A stretch of DNA of 6,252 bases, from the NCBI GenBank assembly GCA_017936245.1, contig JAGBFY010000132.1, forward strand, positions 1-6,252. Reading direction: 5' to 3'. Source of the DNA: Kiritimatiellia bacterium. GTDB lineage: Bacteria; Verrucomicrobiota; Kiritimatiellia; RFP12; UBA1067. Position 1 is the stretch's first letter, and every line of letters begins with the position of its first letter. The position numbers and the translations under genes are program-made. Shown one piece after another: positions 5,964-6,252 of this stretch. Below the pieces are notes generated by a model that was not told where the DNA came from, did no database searches, and saw only the letters and a list, made by a program, of their open reading frames with translations.

Positions 5964-6252
5964 TATTTCGCCTGATGCGCGTCTGTGCCCGCCATATGGC
6001 GAGAACGGCGGCAATCTCAACCGCAACCACCAACGCTATCGCTACCGGCATGGACTCCTTCATGCCAAACGCGAAAGGGAATCCCTGCGTCAGAATCTCG
6101 GCAAGCTTGACAAGCACAGGACGGAAGAAGCCTCCGACAAGATATGCGGTAAGGGCGCACTGTCCGAAAAGGATCACGACACCAAGCCCTTTGCGGAACA
6201 TGAGAATGTCCGTAAGGACATAGAGAACCGCAAGCGAAATCACGCACCAACC
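5956..6252 (-). CDS. C-terminal end of a polytopic membrane protein, possibly an acyltransferase
   Basis: The gene enters from the right edge; only the last 98 codons are seen, ending in TAA at 5958-5956. The frame is open from 6252 (GWCVISLAVLYVLTDILMF), so the GTG at 6243 is an internal valine rather than a start. Three hydrophobic stretches are visible: the edge to LTDILMF, VVILFGQCALTAYLVGGFF, and SMPVAIALVVAVEIAAVLAI. A basic tail (WRAQTRIRRNMV) follows, suggesting a cytoplasmic C-terminus. The FGQCALTAYL segment after a predicted loop with FRKG resembles the end of multi-pass acyltransferase families such as the DUF5009/HGSNAT-like and YeiB/DUF418 groups, but this is a weak resemblance from a fragment. 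Same strand as argG, 84 bp upstream of it. Confidence 0.75.
   Translation of the reverse strand, partial: GWCVISLAVLYVLTDILMFRKGLGVVILFGQCALTAYLVGGFFRPVLVKLAEILTQGFPFAFGMKESMPVAIALVVAVEIAAVLAIWRAQTRIRRNMV

Noticed and set aside
6017..6250. Alternative minus-strand frame at the right edge
   Set aside because: The frame ending at 5956 has consistent membrane-protein composition and continues open to the edge; the alternative is Cys/Arg-rich and shadow-like.

Overview
The window reads almost entirely on the minus strand and looks like chromosomal DNA of an uncultured bacterium. The best guess for lineage is the PVC group (Verrucomicrobiota, Kiritimatiellota or Lentisphaerota). This rests on a GntR-headed LacI-like sugar regulator, a Gfo/Idh-family oxidoreductase beside a Tat-exported phosphoesterase, a secreted TPR protein of unknown family, and an unusual ArgG. 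The lineage is inference; no rRNA or other firm marker is present.

Layout, in transcription order from right to left. (1) 6252-5956: the C-terminal end of a polytopic membrane protein, possibly an acyltransferase. Its stop codon lies inside the -10 box of the next promoter. (2) 5871-4639: argG, argininosuccinate synthase, with an extended -10 promoter, an 80-90 nt leader and a clear ribosome binding site. (3) 4626-3049: a secreted protein with a TPR-like N-terminus and a large unassigned C-terminal part. (4) 3007-1985: a Gfo/Idh/MocA oxidoreductase starting at GTG. (5) 1975-1019: a Tat-exported calcineurin-like metallophosphoesterase. Genes 2 to 5 are separated by only 12, 41 and 9 bp and show no terminator between them, so they are probably one operon. 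(6) 1018-455: 564 bp without a credible gene, rich in small repeats. It holds a degenerate ~22-bp tandem array next to the phosphoesterase stop, a 13-bp tandem duplication, a GGGAC-T-GTCCC palindrome, two copies of a GGTCACTTGACC palindrome and, at its left end, a near-consensus GntR-type operator. (7) 454-1: the N-terminal 151 residues of a GntR-type DNA-binding domain fused to a LacI-type ligand domain, cut by the window edge. It has its own TATAAT box so close to the ATG that the mRNA may be leaderless.

How the parts fit: argG supplies arginine biosynthesis, but the three genes behind it are not arginine genes. A cytosolic dehydrogenase/isomerase-type enzyme and two exported proteins suggest that argG's promoter also drives an unrelated, perhaps carbohydrate- or envelope-related, cassette. 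The regulator at the left end is likely autoregulated through the operator beside its promoter, and its targets are probably further left, outside the window. I see no phage, defence, CRISPR, tRNA or rRNA element, and nothing I would call a clearly new system. The most open items are the TPR protein's C-terminal region and the repeat-rich intergenic segment.
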